This document shows positions 62,235 to 64,000 of a DNA stretch of 64,000 nucleotides, one piece after another. Each line of letters starts with the position of its first letter. The first letter of the stretch is position 1. Origin of the DNA: Trichoplusia ni (lineage: Eukaryota > Arthropoda > Insecta > Lepidoptera > Noctuidae); the NCBI RefSeq assembly GCF_003590095.1, contig NC_039483.1, forward strand, positions 9,238,001 to 9,302,000. Reading direction: 5' to 3'. Under the pieces are notes generated by a model. The model had not been told where the DNA came from. It saw nothing but the letters and a program-made list of their open reading frames with translations, and did no database searches. Both the position numbers and the translations under genes were made by a program.

Positions 62235-64000
62235 TAAATAATCACCAATCATAAAAACCTGAGTTCTCTTGCTAAAGAAATCCCAACAAGATCCAATACC
62301 CAAGAACAAACAATTTAAAAATGTAATAAGAACAACAGAGTGGCAACCCTACATTGTAATGGCAACAATAAACGTTTGTTAGGCGCAAAGTGATCCCGAC
62401 GGAATTGATCCAACTCCATTCAATTAACAGACACTGTTGTTACTTTCCACTTCCAGAACTTTCTGCGAACATCACACATGGATATGTAAACGAAGTGTCT
62501 GAAGACATGAACAACATTTATTATGATAACCAGCAAACAGCAAAACAGGGCTTGATCTAATTTTCATTATCCTTAGGAGCTAGCTTGTTCGGACCAGCTA
62601 AAGCTAGGGGCAGGAATATCGTAAAGGGTTTATTGAGAATGAATGATCTTCAAAACATTTGGATGAACACCGTCTCTTGTTTGACGGCTACACTAGTAAT
62701 TATCGGTTTAAATTGAAATCCTCCAAACTGATTTGGTTGTGAAATTAATTTTCTACGGTTCAAATGAGTTCTGATCGTAAAACATGTTCAGCAATGATAC
62801 GATTATCTGCAATAACTCAATAAAAATATAAATGTTTCGTATATTCTTGCTTACATTGTTTATCAAGGAGTCACTGTTAAGGCATTGAAATAATTAGCAT
62901 TTCAATGCCTACACAGATACCCCATTTATTATAAATATACAAGTCGTAAAAAAAGAAACAAAAACGTACATCAATTTGGAGCCAATTACAATTATTCAAT
63001 TCTTTAGCCAGAATATAATACCGGTGCCTACTTGGTTACTGACGTAATACTGAAAAAAACTGAAACAAGAGTTGGTTTGTCTTCATGAGCTATATCTGTA
63101 GATTTCTATATTAAAACTATGACGACACTGAAGCACTAAAGAGGGTTCTAAAACCATGAAATAGCGATCGTCATTTGATATTGTTATTCATCATCTTTAA
63201 CGTCTCGTAATACGCACACTTATTTTTCGTAACTCAATTTTTCAGTTTATTTTTTGACAAGCGTAGCGTAGACCTATTTTTATTCCGCCGTCTGACTTGC
63301 CTCGCTATTATGAAACAGATGAGACGTATCATACACACAGTTTACCGTCGTAAACTAATAAGACTAATTTAAATGTCAAATGGAAATTAAATATGTATTT
63401 GCTGAAAAGTTTTTCAATAATAACGACATTTAACTGACTGTAAGTACCTACGTATGAACGGGTCGTGATCTGAATGCCCTCTTCGTACTAAATAATTTTT
63501 GCAGCATGTGAAGATAAATAGAACTAGACAAGTTAGAATCCCGGCACTGATAGGTTCAAAAAAATAGGCTATAGAAAACAAGTTTGAAAAAATAATAGTC
63601 GTTCATCAAATTTAGGACCATGCCAATCGTTGTTAACGTCGTTTTGTTAAACGGGTCACAGAGATACATCGCCTGTATTTTTAACTGTTTGTCTATAACG
63701 AGATACATGAAATACAGCCTGGTAACAAACTGACACTCAGGCAGCGAAACCTCAGAAATGGGGTTCCGTTTCCACCCTTTCACTTCAATTTTACTTAGGT
63801 CATCTTCATTATTTACCACCTAAGGCTGCCACTCCCACTCATCGCTAACTGCTAAACGATGAATGGGGTTTATGGTCTATAATCTGTTGCTATAAAACGC
63901 GTTTATGTTTCATCAATTTGCCATTTTCATAACGTCTAGTAACCTTACAAGTGCGACACACATTTGACGTAAGTTGAGAGCGACGTCTGTCTGTAAGGCC
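62235..64000. other. Intergenic, no gene seen
   Basis: AT-rich to the end of the window. The 87-codon ORF at 63556-63819 (-) has no recognised domain. Confidence 0.4.

Overview
The window is intronic, AT-rich animal nuclear DNA. It almost certainly comes from a moth or butterfly. The protein-coding genes are split by GT-AG introns, and the dispersed repeats are of lepidopteran type: Lep1/Helitron-like elements ending in CTAG, tRNA-derived SINEs, an R1-clade LINE, a CR1-like LINE, and a repeat bounded by AGGGTTCCGTAC. No bacterial features, CRISPR arrays, rRNA genes or convincing functional tRNA genes were seen. Exon boundaries below were set by hand from splice sites, reading phase and family similarity.

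Layout: (1) 1-990, the 3' end of an R1-clade non-LTR retrotransposon with its 3' UTR and poly(A). (2) 2895-4655 (+), a two-exon secreted neutral lipase of the insect pancreatic-lipase-like family. (3) About 4.7-24.4 kb, 20 kb of non-coding DNA full of decayed repeats: a Lep1-like element, a triplicated-core repeat at 11.9-13.0 kb, SINEs and LINE tails. (4) 24480-29014 (-), a paralogous two-exon lipase, convergent with the first. Its 3.5-kb intron contains a Helitron-like element with a TIR MITE nested inside, followed by a Lep1-like copy. (5) 29825-31117, a decayed pogo/Tigger-type DNA transposon with a 22-bp perfect internal TIR. (6) 35439-43221 (-), a hexosaminidase D (GH20) gene of nine supported exons plus a tentative 5-nt first coding exon. 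A CR1-like LINE with an uninterrupted 5'-truncated EN-RT ORF lies in the intron just after the catalytic Asp-Glu exon. (7) 34133-35570, eleven tandem copies of a 131-bp GC-rich unit derived from the last coding exon of that gene; ten lie past the stop codon. (8) 44766-48842 (-), a five-exon SLC16-type monocarboxylate transporter of 805 aa with an upstream ORF in its leader. (9) 49.3-64.0 kb, no supported gene, only decayed repeats and small spurious ORFs.

The two lipases would be secreted digestive or phospholipid/neutral-lipid hydrolases, hexosaminidase D removes terminal N-acetylhexosamine, and the transporter moves small monocarboxylates or related solutes across membranes. They are neighbours, and nothing in the sequence shows them acting in one pathway. 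The most distinctive structure is the coding-derived 131-bp minisatellite at the 3' end of the hexosaminidase gene.
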